Positions 27,241 through 37,281 are shown, numbered from the stretch's first letter. The stretch is 64,000 nucleotides of DNA from Verrucomicrobiota bacterium (GCA_039192515.1 JBCCXA010000008.1:43700-107699); one strand, 5' to 3'. Translations and numbers: made by a program. The notes: a model not told the origin generated them from the sequence alone.

Positions 27241-28422
27241 ATGATTGAACAGTGTTGCAAGTTGCTAGGTTTAGCCTGCGCCGGACTTATCTATTCTTAT
27301 ATCCTTCCAGCTAACGCCATTGCCATTTCAGCTAGCCAACTTAATTCCCAGCTCTATGCGGAAAGCGCGCTCCTAGTTGACCAAGCAACTGGCAAAATAT
27401 TATATGAAAAAAGACCTAAGTCGAAGAGGTACCCAGCTAGCACTGTAAAACTTTTAACAGCACTTTTAGTTTGGGAAAAAACGAAGCTAGAAGGCATGGT
27501 CACTGTTCATGCAGATGACACAAAAGTAGAGCCCAGTCATATTCCACTCAAAGTCGGTGAGCAAGTCTCGGTAAAAGACCTTGTATACTCGCTACTCATT
27601 GGCTCAGATAATGACAGCGGGATGGCCCTTGCTCGACATGTTGCTGGCTCCATCCCGAATTTTGCCAAAATGATGAATGCACGAGCCAAAGCCTTGGGCT
27701 GCACCCACTCAAATTTCACAAACCCACATGGCTTACCAGACCCTAAGCAGGTCGTATGTGCCAAAGATATGCTAAAAATCTTTCAAGCCGTCATAATGAT
27801 CCCGGAGCTAAGGCAAATCTGCACGACTAAGAATTTCGTTTTAAAAACCAAAGCCAGAACACAAACAGTAAAAAATCACAATAAGCTATTGGGTAAGTAT
27901 CCTGGCATGGGCCCAGCAAAAACAGGTTGGACTCACGCATCACAACATACGTATGCTGCCTCAGTAAGTCGTAATGGAAGGGAGCTACATTTGATCATTC
28001 TCAAAAGTAAAAATAAATGGATGGATGCACCAAAGCTACTTGACTACGGGTTTGCTAATCTTCCAGAAATTCGCAACGTAGCTCAATTACAAATGAAGAC
28101 CTCCTCTATTTCGTCAACACCAGAGTCCAAATATGAGGACGAACGAAGCATGCCACTACCAGTCAAGCGTTTGCCTATCGCCCCGACGACTGCTACGAAA
28201 TCTCGCCCCAAAATTGTTACCAATGCTGTTCCACATCCCTCTCCAAATTATATTCGACATGTAGTAAAAAGAGGTGACACACTATATTCCATAAGCCGCC
28301 GATATGGTTCCAAAATCTCCGAGTTAATTGCTATCAATAATATTAAGGACCCCAATCTCATCAGAGTAGGAACATCCCTAAACATTCCTTCTTCAGTTAT
28401 GGTACCCAATGACTCTTCTTAG
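27241..28422 (+). CDS. dacA: D-alanyl-D-alanine carboxypeptidase with C-terminal LysM domain
   Basis: 393 residues. A hydrophobic N-terminus (about 8-28) acts as signal peptide. The penicillin-binding triad is visible: S67-T-V-K70, S122-D-N124 and K227-T-G229, matching low-molecular-mass PBP5/PBP6-type enzymes that trim peptidoglycan stem peptides. After a Pro/Ser-rich linker (about 290-335), a LysM peptidoglycan-binding domain (about 337-387; V-K-R-G-D-T-L-Y-S-I-S) ends the protein. PBP5 normally ends in an amphipathic membrane anchor, so LysM may replace it for wall attachment. Confidence 0.9.
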   Translation: MIEQCCKLLGLACAGLIYSYILPANAIAISASQLNSQLYAESALLVDQATGKILYEKRPKSKRYPASTVKLLTALLVWEKTKLEGMVTVHADDTKVEPSHIPLKVGEQVSVKDLVYSLLIGSDNDSGMALARHVAGSIPNFAKMMNARAKALGCTHSNFTNPHGLPDPKQVVCAKDMLKIFQAVIMIPELRQICTTKNFVLKTKARTQTVKNHNKLLGKYPGMGPAKTGWTHASQHTYAASVSRNGRELHLIILKSKNKWMDAPKLLDYGFANLPEIRNVAQLQMKTSSISSTPESKYEDERSMPLPVKRLPIAPTTATKSRPKIVTNAVPHPSPNYIRHVVKRGDTLYSISRRYGSKISELIAINNIKDPNLIRVGTSLNIPSSVMVPNDSS

Positions 28423-28552
28423 AATTATTTTTATTGAGAAAGTCAGAAAGCAAAACGCCTTTATCCTGCTCAATTCAGCATCCAATCTGCTATCATTGTA
28501 GAATTAAGGTTTTCAAAAACAAAAGGCTTGGATACAAGATACACTTCATAAC

Positions 28553-29833
28553 TCAGTCTACAGATAGAGTTTTAAGTTCTCTACCAAATAAATCTTTTGG
28601 CTTTTTGTTTATTCGCTGAAGCTCTTCCTCCATTTGGTGATAATATAAATAATCATCTTCTAGAGTCGTCATAGGAAAGTTTACTTCTGCCCAATCCATA
28701 AGGTCATTCATTCTAGCCTGATATTGAGCAAGATTTGTCTCTAGCTTTTCTGCCCAGGCTATACACTCTAAATAATCCTTATGTTTATTAATTAGCCATG
28801 CCTTCAAAGCAAAGTAGTACGACTCAATTATCCTTATCCAAGAGTAGGCCCCTCGGGATTGCAAAAATTTCAGTTCCTTTAAAATTTTCTCAAACTCTTT
28901 TTTGCGACGAAACTCAGGAGAAGCATCTTCAGGCAATTCTTTGATTGAAAATAGCCGTGACTTACTCTCTTCCTCCATAAAAACTGAAAAATCCATTAAG
29001 CCACTCAACTGGCTAGCTGTTTCTTCCCAAGTCATGATGGGAACTGCTTTAGGCTCGGGTTTTCTTAGTGCCCCTTTCCACCATTGATTATTAATTGAAC
29101 TTTGCACCCAATAACGACTACCTTTTTTATTCATACTTTTTTTAATCCACTGTCTTATCGCTTTGCGTTCAGGTTCATTAGATGTTGCTGCCATTACTAA
29201 TCGACGACAAAAAACTCTTTGCATTTGCTTTTCCAAATAATGGTTTGTATGACCATCCCAATTTTGAATTTCTTCTAATGTTGGAATATTATTACGCGCA
29301 TCAAAACGCGTAATAACCTTTTGATACAAGTCTACTTCCTTACCTAAAACCCCGAAAACCAGTCCTTCCACTAACCAATAAGGTGGCTCCGGAGGAACCA
29401 CTTTTTCCAAATCTTCGTATTTATCTCTATGTGAATTCAACCAAAACCCTTGTAAAACACAAAGCACTGTAGTCCGAACGAGCTGCTCCCGGTATAGCTC
29501 CATGCTATTCCAACCCTCAATTTTAAATGCCAGAGAACTACGCAGATAAACTGACCTAGGAAATAATTCCGCCTCAAGGGGCTCACGATCTCTAGAATAC
29601 CAAATCCAATTCAGTGAAATATTATCAAAAAAGTCAGCGCCAAAAATTTTTGCTAGATACTCCATCGCACTTGTCACAGTCTTAAGAATTTTTTCAGATT
29701 CAATAACATCATCACACTGAATAGTAATGGGCCAGTCGCCGCTTTTATTGGTGATTAATTGGCTCGCTTTACTTTCAAAAGCAAGGGCTCCTAGAAAGAT
29801 CGCACAAAGAACAGAGATTCTCGGCAAAATCAT
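28553..29833 (-). CDS. Exported hypothetical protein, possibly peptidase-like
   Basis: 426 residues. It begins with a signal peptide (about 1-22). I do not recognise the family. The middle contains PPYWLVEGLVFGV, recalling the 'P-x-W-L-x-E-G' segment of gluzincin (peptidase MA-like) proteins, but the expected upstream H-E-x-x-H is missing (the equivalent helix reads REQLVRTTVLCVLQGF). If related, it is catalytically dead. Charged helices dominate the C-terminal half. It diverges from the polyprenyl synthase gene across only 35 bp. Confidence 0.6.
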   Translation of the reverse strand: MILPRISVLCAIFLGALAFESKASQLITNKSGDWPITIQCDDVIESEKILKTVTSAMEYLAKIFGADFFDNISLNWIWYSRDREPLEAELFPRSVYLRSSLAFKIEGWNSMELYREQLVRTTVLCVLQGFWLNSHRDKYEDLEKVVPPEPPYWLVEGLVFGVLGKEVDLYQKVITRFDARNNIPTLEEIQNWDGHTNHYLEKQMQRVFCRRLVMAATSNEPERKAIRQWIKKSMNKKGSRYWVQSSINNQWWKGALRKPEPKAVPIMTWEETASQLSGLMDFSVFMEEESKSRLFSIKELPEDASPEFRRKKEFEKILKELKFLQSRGAYSWIRIIESYYFALKAWLINKHKDYLECIAWAEKLETNLAQYQARMNDLMDWAEVNFPMTTLEDDYLYYHQMEEELQRINKKPKDLFGRELKTLSVD

Positions 29834-29868
29834 ATTCTTATACTAAAGGAGCTATAATAAATGACAAG

Positions 29869-30792
29869 ATGCTTGCCAATTCTTTCATTGCTATACATAA
29901 CAATTCGACTGTGGATATTAAGGTATATTGGAAAAGGAAGCAAAAGCTAGTCGATCAAGCTCTGAATCGTGAACTGCCTCCTAAGGACAAAAAGCCAAGC
30001 ACTATACATACCGCTATGAGGTATAGTATTTTTGCCGGAGGCAAAAGACTACGGCCTATTATTTGTTTGGCCTCTGCTGAGGCTTTGGGAGGAGATGTCC
30101 AAAACGCACTACCTCTTGCTTGTGCAGTAGAATGCATTCACACCTACTCACTTATTCATGATGACCTTCCCTGCATGGATGATGACGATCTTCGCAGAGG
30201 AATGCCTACTTCTCATAAGAAATTTGGTGAAGGTATAGCAGTTTTAACAGGGGATGCTTTACTAACGGAGGCTTTCGCCATTGCTAGTCGCTGTAAAGGC
30301 TGGAAAAACTACTCTACTGCAAAAATTATTCAAGAAATAGCGCAGGCTAGTGGAAGCCAAGCCCTCATAGCAGGACAAGTTGTAGACTTAGAATGTGAAG
30401 GGAAAAAAATAACACCTACTCAGCTACGCTACATACATAATAATAAAACAGCAGCCCTTATTAGCGCATCTATTCGCTTAGGGGCTATGTCTGCTAACGC
30501 ATCGCCAAGCAGGCTTAAACTCATGACAGAGTTCGGGCAAGCCCTTGGTCTAGCCTTCCAAATTATCGATGATATTTTGGACATTACACAAACAAGTGCT
30601 GAGCTCGGTAAAAGTGCGGGCAAGGACCTCACCTCTGAAAAGGCTACTTACCCATCTATACTAGGTATGGCCAAAGCTCAAAAGGAAGCAAAACGGCTTA
30701 CTGACTTAGCTTTTAATAAGGTTCGATCTTTAGGGAAGAAAGCCGAAGCTTTACAAGCTATTTCTGCTTATTTACTAGAGAGAAAAAGCTAA
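29869..30792 (+). CDS. ispA: Polyprenyl diphosphate synthase (farnesyl/geranylgeranyl type)
   Basis: 307 residues. Trans-prenyltransferase with first Asp-rich motif DDLPCMDDDD (98-107) and second motif DDILD (234-238). The insertion of two residues in the first motif (D-D-x4-D) is typical of bacterial type FPP/GGPP synthases. The likely product is C15 or C20 diphosphate for undecaprenyl, quinone or other isoprenoids. An in-frame GTG at 29911 is an alternative start because the first 14 residues are poorly conserved in such enzymes. It ends in a 4-bp convergent overlap with lpxB. Confidence 0.9.
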   Translation: MLANSFIAIHNNSTVDIKVYWKRKQKLVDQALNRELPPKDKKPSTIHTAMRYSIFAGGKRLRPIICLASAEALGGDVQNALPLACAVECIHTYSLIHDDLPCMDDDDLRRGMPTSHKKFGEGIAVLTGDALLTEAFAIASRCKGWKNYSTAKIIQEIAQASGSQALIAGQVVDLECEGKKITPTQLRYIHNNKTAALISASIRLGAMSANASPSRLKLMTEFGQALGLAFQIIDDILDITQTSAELGKSAGKDLTSEKATYPSILGMAKAQKEAKRLTDLAFNKVRSLGKKAEALQAISAYLLERKS

Positions 30793-31952
30793 GAAGTCTG
30801 TTCAGACAACCGTTTTAGGGCAAGAGCAGCTCTCTTATTTGCTCCAGGTTTGCCCAAACTGTTTGCAACTTCATCAAGCTTCTCGCTGGTCTTTTCTAAC
30901 CAATCTGACTTCCCTAAAACCCGACGAGCTGCCTCAAAGAGCAATTCCTCGTTAACTCGGGATTGTAAGAACTCAGGAACAACCTTTTCCTTAGCCAAAA
31001 TATTCACAATGCTTAAATAAGGTAATCTGACTAATGCTTTACCTAACCAGTAAGTTACATTACTTACGCGATAGACTACAAACATAGGTAAACGCGCTAA
31101 ACAACACTCTAATGTAGCTGTTCCAGATGCAACTAAGGCTAGCGAACAGCGTCGAAGGTGAGTCAATTGATAACCTTGATGAATCTCTAGGGATAGAGCT
31201 CCAACATCTTGCTCTTCAACTATGCTCTCAATCAACTCTCTAGCTCTGTCATCAGCTGCTAATAGAACAAAGTCGATTCCCTTTTTATAGGCACTCAATA
31301 ACTTTGCAGCTCGCAAGAAAACAGGCAGGTGCGTATTAATTTCTTTCCTACGGCTTCCAGGCATAAGAGCGATTCTAAGCTTTCCCTCTTCAGCTTTGAC
31401 CTCAGTAGAGGCGACTTGCCATCTATCCATAATCGGGTGGCCTATCCACTTCGTCTTAACCTTAGGTGCGTTATTTTGGTACCATTCTTCTTCAAAGGGT
31501 AATATCAATAAGACGAGATCAATATACTTAGCCATCATTCTAGCTCTACCACTCTTCCATGCCCAGACTTGAGGACTAATGTAGTAGACTATTCTCGTTT
31601 CGGGAAACATCTCTCTCACCTTTTTGGCAATGCGAAGATTGAAACCAGGATAATCAACAAGGATTAATACATCTGGGCGAACGTAGTCTATGTCAGCCAA
31701 TACTTTTTTAAATAAACTCAGAAATTTAAAATACTTTGGTAGAACATCTGTTAAACCAACTACCGCATGAACTGTCATATCAAAAAGCTGTTCCTGCCCT
31801 GCACTACGTAAATACCTGCCTCCTATGCCTTTAAAATTCGCATTAGGGTAATACTTTTTTAAAGCAGTCAGTAGATCTGAAGCGTGACGATCCCCGCTAA
31901 CTTCTCCTGCGATGATATAAAAATGTGTCTCTACTTGACTGACTTCATTCAT
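30789..31952 (-). CDS. lpxB: Lipid-A-disaccharide synthase
   Basis: 387 residues from the chosen ATG; an upstream in-frame start at 32006 would lie within the previous gene. It makes lipid A disaccharide from UDP-2,3-diacylglucosamine and lipid X. Seen: YIIAGEVSGDRHA at the N-terminus, GIGG, the Y-Y-I-S-P-Q-V-W-A-W motif and L-P-G-S-R-x-x-E-I. The ATG follows the stop of the Gfo/Idh gene by 2 bp (TGAGCATG), indicating coupling. Together with lpxI upstream this is a lipid A operon. Confidence 0.94.
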   Translation of the reverse strand: MNEVSQVETHFYIIAGEVSGDRHASDLLTALKKYYPNANFKGIGGRYLRSAGQEQLFDMTVHAVVGLTDVLPKYFKFLSLFKKVLADIDYVRPDVLILVDYPGFNLRIAKKVREMFPETRIVYYISPQVWAWKSGRARMMAKYIDLVLLILPFEEEWYQNNAPKVKTKWIGHPIMDRWQVASTEVKAEEGKLRIALMPGSRRKEINTHLPVFLRAAKLLSAYKKGIDFVLLAADDRARELIESIVEEQDVGALSLEIHQGYQLTHLRRCSLALVASGTATLECCLARLPMFVVYRVSNVTYWLGKALVRLPYLSIVNILAKEKVVPEFLQSRVNEELLFEAARRVLGKSDWLEKTSEKLDEVANSLGKPGANKRAALALKRLSEQTS

Positions 31953-31954
31953 GC

Positions 31955-32902
31955 TCAAAGCTCGGATTCTAGGACCTGACAAGAATTTGACCAGATTTGA
32001 TCGCAAATTTTCGCAGCCGTCTCTAATGCCCTTGTTGCATGGTCGCCAGAAACTTTCGGCTTTCCTTTTGCAAGAATACAGAGCAAGAAGTCATCAAGTT
32101 GCCTAAGCAAAGGCTCCTCCTTTAAGATTGGTATGCTATCTCGCAAAATCTTATTTTCGGATTTGCGATAAATTTCCCCTTTTTGCGCATAGTAATCTAG
32201 GGATATATAGGCATCATCTTGAAATATACGGATCTTTCTCATTTTCTCAGGACTGATGCGACTTGTGGTGATATTAGCCACACAGCCATTTTCAAATTTG
32301 ATTCTAGCGTTAGCAATATCCTCGCTCGAGCTGAGAACGGGAATGCCCACTGCGTCAATCGACGCGACTGATGAATTCACAAGATGTAGGATAACTTCTA
32401 GATCATGAATCATTAGGTCCATCACCACCCCAATATCTGTGCTCCTATCTGGGTAAGATGATAGTCGGTGAGCCTCTATAAAGCGGGGATGTGCTAAACG
32501 CTCTTCCAAAGCATCCAGCACAGGATTATAGCGCTCGACATGTCCAACCTGTAAGACCAGCCCATTACTATTAGCCAACTCCACCAATTCGGTTGCTTGC
32601 TCTGTAGTAGTCGTAATTGGCTTCTCAATCAATAGATGCTTTCCTTTGTTCAGTAGAGATATGCCTATCTCATAGTGAAATGTAGTAGGCGTAACAATTG
32701 AAAATGCCTCTACTTCTTTAGCTAGCTTATCTAAATCAGGCCAAAAACTAGTGCCATACTTAGAGGCAATCTTTTCCCCAAGTCGAGTATCTATATCATG
32801 AACCCCTACAAGTTCCGCACGATCCAATTCGGAAAAAATGCGCGCATGGTTTTTACCCATATGACCTACGCCAATAACACCTACACGAATTTTTTTACTC
32901 AT
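31955..32902 (-). CDS. Gfo/Idh/MocA-family oxidoreductase within the lipid A operon
   Basis: 315 residues. N-terminal Rossmann fold with GVIGVGHMG (8-16) and the family EKP motif (LIEKPI) near 95. Its position between lpxI and lpxB, overlapping lpxI by 8 bp, suggests a nucleotide-sugar dehydrogenase acting on lipid A precursors. GnnA, which oxidises the 3-OH of UDP-GlcNAc to make diamino-sugar lipid A, belongs to this family and is the main hypothesis. The partner aminotransferase (GnnB) is not in the window, so this remains inference. Confidence 0.8.
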   Translation of the reverse strand: MSKKIRVGVIGVGHMGKNHARIFSELDRAELVGVHDIDTRLGEKIASKYGTSFWPDLDKLAKEVEAFSIVTPTTFHYEIGISLLNKGKHLLIEKPITTTTEQATELVELANSNGLVLQVGHVERYNPVLDALEERLAHPRFIEAHRLSSYPDRSTDIGVVMDLMIHDLEVILHLVNSSVASIDAVGIPVLSSSEDIANARIKFENGCVANITTSRISPEKMRKIRIFQDDAYISLDYYAQKGEIYRKSENKILRDSIPILKEEPLLRQLDDFLLCILAKGKPKVSGDHATRALETAAKICDQIWSNSCQVLESEL

Positions 32903-33731
32903 TGCCTGTCTTCATTCCCATTAGCGTGACTTTTTCACTCTTCGCAATCTGTAAAACTTCATCAAACCCTAAAATTAAAGTCTTTTCAGCCTCACAAATA
33001 ATACCATTTACCCCTGAAGCTCCAGCTATTCGCAAGGTATCGGGCCCTATAACGGGCACATCAAAACGCATATCTTGATTAGGCTTTGATACTTTAACCA
33101 TGGTCACTGAATTCTTTCCCAGCTGCCCCCCCCTTCGTATCGTGCTATTAGTACCATCATACCCCTCCACTGCAAGAACCGTACCCTGCTTCACAATAAC
33201 TGTTTGTCCAATATCTAATTCACTCACCTTCTTAGCTAGAGGCCAACCAAATCTTGCATCATTCAACAAACGCTTTGATTCCCTGGGCCCTGCTATATGA
33301 CCTTCTCGAGCTACATAGTCCTCTAAAAAGGTCGTTGAAGGGAGGAGCTTAGCACCAACCTTAGCTAATTCAGCCCCAATTGCTCCAAATATTGACTCCG
33401 CATTACGTTTTTTCAATCCAGCCAAGACGGCAATAGCTTTCATATCTGGCCTAAGATCAAAAAGACGCTGTGGGGTCATTTGTCCCGCCATAATCACATG
33501 GGAGACTTCATATTGCTTGAAAAAGTTTAACATTTTACCTAGTTGCCCTACACGATGCCATAAGACAATATCAGCTAATCCAGCAAGAGAGGGGTCAGTC
33601 TCTCCTTCAACACATGCCATAAAAATTTCTCTTACTCCAGCTTTACGAGCCTCTGTAAGAATCAGCTCTGGATAGATTCCTTTGCCCGCAATCAACCCTA
33701 GCCTATCGTTGGAAAAACTTTCTCTAATCAT
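32895..33731 (-). CDS. lpxI: UDP-2,3-diacylglucosamine pyrophosphatase LpxI
   Basis: 278 residues. LpxI (DUF1009 family) removes UMP from UDP-2,3-diacylglucosamine to give lipid X, replacing LpxH. The N-terminal L-G-L-I-A-G-K-G-x-x-P pattern, H-V-I-M-A-G-Q-M-T near 80-88, L-P-S-T-T-F-L near 135 and the C-terminal P-V-I-G-P-D-T-L segment are typical. It is the first gene of lpxI-Gfo/Idh-lpxB and diverges from nusA over 172 bp. Confidence 0.9.
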   Translation of the reverse strand: MIRESFSNDRLGLIAGKGIYPELILTEARKAGVREIFMACVEGETDPSLAGLADIVLWHRVGQLGKMLNFFKQYEVSHVIMAGQMTPQRLFDLRPDMKAIAVLAGLKKRNAESIFGAIGAELAKVGAKLLPSTTFLEDYVAREGHIAGPRESKRLLNDARFGWPLAKKVSELDIGQTVIVKQGTVLAVEGYDGTNSTIRRGGQLGKNSVTMVKVSKPNQDMRFDVPVIGPDTLRIAGASGVNGIICEAEKTLILGFDEVLQIAKSEKVTLMGMKTGNE

Positions 33732-33773
33732 TTATAGTACGTGACTTATAACAGATAAGTTATCAAATCAACC

Positions 33774-33801
33774 TTGACCTTAAAATCTGATTCTCTATAT
33801 T
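33774..33801 (+). promoter_or_regulatory. Predicted sigma-70-type promoter of the nusA operon
   Basis: A -35 TTGACC (33774-33779) and a -10 TATATT (33796-33801) are separated by 16 bp, each matching five of six consensus bases. Transcription would start near 33808 and read through a leader of about 95 nt containing a hairpin and T-run before nusA. Prediction from sequence only. Confidence 0.45.
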
Positions 33802-33837
33802 GTTGATAACTCGCGATCAAAGGATTACGAAGTTATT

Positions 33838-33873
33838 GGAAAGGTGGAGACCTTAGGTTTCCGCTTTTTTTTT
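33838..33873 (+). terminator. Attenuator-like hairpin in the nusA leader
   Basis: Between the predicted promoter and nusA, GGAAA (33838-33842) can pair with TTTCC (33858-33862), with an inner GGT/ACC pairing, or alternatively AAGGT with ACCTT. GC and nine T residues (33865-33873) follow, the layout of an intrinsic terminator. Placed upstream of the gene for a termination factor, it could autoregulate nusA-infB-rbfA. The stem is weak, so the call is tentative. Confidence 0.4.
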
Positions 33874-33903
33874 CCTTAGAAGATATTGAATGAAAGTGAA
33901 GTT

Positions 33904-35160
33904 ATGAGCCAGGAGTTTTTATCAATCCTCGAGTACATGGAGAAGGAAAAGGGCATAGACCGGAATGAAATGATCAGCGCTATCGAGTCCGCCCTGCTTT
34001 CTGCTGCGCGCAAAAGTTTCGCCCAAGCCAAAGACCTTCGCGTTGAAATTGATCACAAAACAGGCAATATTAGAGCATTTGCCCAGTTTCGTGTAGTAGA
34101 AAAGGTTCGCGACTCCGGATCAGAGGTGGCGTTGATTAAAGCAAGAGCACTAAAAGTAACAGCTCAGCCCGGTGATGACTTGGAAATGGAAATTCCTCCA
34201 AAAGAATTTGGCCGCATTGCAGCTCAGGTTTTCAAACAAACTATTAATCAAAACATTCGCTCTATAGAGAAAACAATGATCTTTGATGAATTTAAAGATC
34301 GAGTTGGTGATATTATTACAGGCACTGTCAGACGCTTTGAGCGTCAGAATGTCATTATTGACTTAGGTAAATTTGAAGCTGTCATGCCTTCAAATGAGCG
34401 AGTGCCTACTGAGGACTATACCCCTGGGGAACGAATTAGAGGCCTTGTTCTTTCTGTTGATAGTGCCCCTCGTGGCCCTGAAATTGTTGTGACTCGCAGC
34501 CACCCGCAATTTGTCCGCAAGTTATTCGAGTTAGAAGTCAGCGAGCTACATGATCATACTGTTGAGATTAAAGCACTGGCCAGGGAACCAGGTTACCGCA
34601 CCAAGCTAGCTGTCTGGTCGAAAGATGAAAAAATAGATCCAGTGGGAGCGTGTGTTGGACTGAGAGGAGCTAGAGTTAAGAATATTGTCCGTGAACTAAA
34701 CAATGAAAAGATCGACTTATTTCGCTGGTCAGACAATATCCGTGAGCTGGTCCTTGAGGCTCTTAAACCTGCCAAGCTTAAAAAGCTTGAGGTGGATGAA
34801 GAAAATAAGCGAGTGACAGTTATAGTAGACGACGAAAACCTTTCACTAGCCATTGGCCGCAGGGGTCAAAATGCTCGCCTTACTGCAAAACTAACTGGCT
34901 GGAATATTGACATCCAAAAAGAAGAAATTGAAGTCGAAGGCTTTGAACAGAAATTAGCTAAAGCTGCTGAAAATCTCGCCAAACATCTCAAGATCGAGAA
35001 AGAAATGGCAGAAACTGTCATTAAAGCAGGCTTTGGAAGTATAGAGGGTATTTGTGAAGTCTCTCTAGAAGACCTGAAAGAAGGCCTTCCTGATATAAAT
35101 GAGGAAAAATTAGAAGCCATTAAAGATAACGCGCACAAAGCACTGCATGCTATGCGTTAA
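33904..35160 (+). CDS. nusA: Transcription termination/antitermination factor NusA
   Basis: 418 residues from the ATG at 33904 (a TTG six codons upstream is also in frame). N-terminal RNA-polymerase-binding domain (about 1-125), S1 domain (about 130-200; G-D-I-I-T-G-T-V-R-R-F), two KH domains (about 220-345; D-P-V-G-A-C-V-G-L-R-G and A-I-G-R-R-G-Q-N) and a C-terminal helix-hairpin-helix region. It controls pausing, termination and antitermination. The order nusA-infB-rbfA is the ancient bacterial arrangement, although rimP is missing upstream. Confidence 0.95.
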   Translation: MSQEFLSILEYMEKEKGIDRNEMISAIESALLSAARKSFAQAKDLRVEIDHKTGNIRAFAQFRVVEKVRDSGSEVALIKARALKVTAQPGDDLEMEIPPKEFGRIAAQVFKQTINQNIRSIEKTMIFDEFKDRVGDIITGTVRRFERQNVIIDLGKFEAVMPSNERVPTEDYTPGERIRGLVLSVDSAPRGPEIVVTRSHPQFVRKLFELEVSELHDHTVEIKALAREPGYRTKLAVWSKDEKIDPVGACVGLRGARVKNIVRELNNEKIDLFRWSDNIRELVLEALKPAKLKKLEVDEENKRVTVIVDDENLSLAIGRRGQNARLTAKLTGWNIDIQKEEIEVEGFEQKLAKAAENLAKHLKIEKEMAETVIKAGFGSIEGICEVSLEDLKEGLPDINEEKLEAIKDNAHKALHAMR

Positions 35161-35191
35161 AAGATAACATACTAGAGAGCTCAATAATCGA

Positions 35192-37273
35192 ATGCCTATC
35201 AAGCAACCTAAAAAGACTGCTGCAAAAAAGACTGCCGCAAAAAAAGCTGCTCCCAAGAGCAAAGCCAAAGCCTCTAGCAGTGTTGACAAGAAAGAAGCAC
35301 CTGCTACTAAAAAGAAGGCTACCGCACCTAAGCCCAAGACATCTCTTGCTGAAAAGCCCAAGCCAAAAGAGGATGAGACACCCAAGCCTCATACTTCTCC
35401 TCAGAGTGAAGCTAAGGTAGTAGATCCTAGTCCAACCCCACCAGCACTAACAGATAGTAATCCGTCCGCAGCTGCAGATGACAAAGTGGTCTCAATGAAG
35501 CCACCGATTGTCGTCAAAGATCTAGCTGCACGCATAGGTTTAAAACCCTTTCAGGTCGTTCATCAACTCATGGAGATGAATGTCTTTGCAACTCTAAATC
35601 AGACCATTGAGGAAGACATTGCCACTAAAATATGTGAAAAGAATGGTTTTGAATTTGCTCTCGAAAAACGCGAAAAAGGAGCAGGAATTCATAAAGTAGA
35701 GGAAGTCATCGAAGAGCCGCCGCCACCGCCGCCGCCCGCTGAAGTCAAGGATCAATCAAAACTATCCCCGCGCCCTCCTATTATCACCTTTATGGGGCAT
35801 GTGGATCATGGGAAAACCTCCCTACTAGATGCTATTCGACGAACGAAAGTTGCTGCCGGTGAGGCAGGCGGAATTACCCAACACATCGGTGCATATAGCA
35901 TCGAAAAAAATAGCCAGACCATTACTTTTTTAGACACACCTGGACACGCAGCGTTCACTGCAATGAGAGCTAGAGGTGCCACCATAACGGATATTGTTAT
36001 TATTGTTGTAGCAGCAAATGACGGCCTCATGCCCCAAACCATTGAAGCTATCAAACATGCCAAGGCCGCTAATGTGTCCATTATCGTTGCTATCAATAAA
36101 ATAGACTTACCCACTGCAAACCCTGATAAAGTTAAAGCTCAGCTTCAAGAGCAGGACCTCGCTCCGGAAGAATGGGGAGGTAAGACCATTGTATGCGAAG
36201 TATCTGCCGTAAAAGGCACAGGAATGGATAATTTGCTGGAAATGATGCTACTGGAAGCCGAAGTAATGGAGCTCCGAGCTGAAGATACCGGGCTAGCCAG
36301 GGGTCTTGTTATTGAAAGTCAAATCGAAGTAGGTAGAGGTCCTAATGCCACGATCATTGTTCAACATGGCAAGTTAAAGGTCGGAGACGCATTTATTTGT
36401 GGAAATTATTGGGGCAAAGTCAAAGCGCTTATCAATGATGTCGGAGCTTCTGTCAAATCTGCTGGGCCTTCTACTCCCGTAAAAATACTAGGATTCAATG
36501 GCTCTCCAGTGCCCGGAGAAGAATTCGTTGTCATGAAGAACGAGCGAAAGGCTCGAACCCTGGCCGAGGAAAGAAGCAATGAAGAGCGTATGGGTAAATT
36601 ACAGAAGGGATCAAAGGTAACTCTCGAGACTCTCTTCCAAGACATGCGAGACGGGCAAAAGAAGATACTACCTGTTGTCTTGCGTTCAGATGTACAAGGA
36701 TCTCTCGAAGCAATCATTGAGTCTCTGAATAAAATCCCTAGTGATAAAGTAGAACTTAATTTTATTCTCTCAGGGGTTGGCCCCATCACCGTAAATGATG
36801 TTCTTCTAGCAAAAGCATCGAATGCAGTTATTTTGGGCTTCAACACGCGCACTGACAGTAATGCTGCCTCAGCATCCAAGAAAGAAGACATTCAAATCAA
36901 ACTTTACAGTATTATTTATGAGCTTATTGACCAAGTTCGTGATGCTATGGCAGGGCTATTGGACCCAGAGGAACGCGAAAGCCACATTGGCAAAGTTGCA
37001 GTTAAAAAAGTCTTTTCTTTATCCAAGTTCCCTGTAGCCGGATGCGTCGTTGAAAGCGGTCGTATCACCAAATCATGTCGAGCCCGTATCACACGTGATC
37101 ATACTCCGATATATGATGGATCTGTGGTAACCCTTAAGCGTTTCCAAGATGAAACTAACGAGGTCCGAGCCGGAATGGAGTGCGGCGTTCGTTTAGGAGA
37201 CTTTAATGATTATGAAGAGGGTGATATTATCGAGTGTTACGTATTAGAAAAAGTGGCACAAACTCTCGAATAA
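35192..37273 (+). CDS. infB: Translation initiation factor IF-2
   Basis: 693 residues. A low-complexity Lys/Ala/Pro-rich N-terminus (1-100) built from AAKK-type repeats is followed by an IF2-N-like module (about 105-160), a proline run near 176-182 and the GTPase domain with G1 GHVDHGKT (202-209), D-T-P-G-H and N-K-I-D. Domains II-IV follow and bind fMet-tRNA. It is shorter than E. coli IF-2 (890 aa), the loss being in the N-terminal repeats. It lies 31 bp after nusA. Confidence 0.96.
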   Translation: MPIKQPKKTAAKKTAAKKAAPKSKAKASSSVDKKEAPATKKKATAPKPKTSLAEKPKPKEDETPKPHTSPQSEAKVVDPSPTPPALTDSNPSAAADDKVVSMKPPIVVKDLAARIGLKPFQVVHQLMEMNVFATLNQTIEEDIATKICEKNGFEFALEKREKGAGIHKVEEVIEEPPPPPPPAEVKDQSKLSPRPPIITFMGHVDHGKTSLLDAIRRTKVAAGEAGGITQHIGAYSIEKNSQTITFLDTPGHAAFTAMRARGATITDIVIIVVAANDGLMPQTIEAIKHAKAANVSIIVAINKIDLPTANPDKVKAQLQEQDLAPEEWGGKTIVCEVSAVKGTGMDNLLEMMLLEAEVMELRAEDTGLARGLVIESQIEVGRGPNATIIVQHGKLKVGDAFICGNYWGKVKALINDVGASVKSAGPSTPVKILGFNGSPVPGEEFVVMKNERKARTLAEERSNEERMGKLQKGSKVTLETLFQDMRDGQKKILPVVLRSDVQGSLEAIIESLNKIPSDKVELNFILSGVGPITVNDVLLAKASNAVILGFNTRTDSNAASASKKEDIQIKLYSIIYELIDQVRDAMAGLLDPEERESHIGKVAVKKVFSLSKFPVAGCVVESGRITKSCRARITRDHTPIYDGSVVTLKRFQDETNEVRAGMECGVRLGDFNDYEEGDIIECYVLEKVAQTLE

Positions 37274-37281
37274 TCTTTTTC

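Noticed and set aside
35110..35392. Hydrophobic minus-strand frames opposite the start of infB
   Set aside because: They are the antisense of the Lys/Ala-rich repeats of IF-2 (antisense of Lys/Ala codons gives Phe/Cys/Ser/Leu), not a membrane protein.
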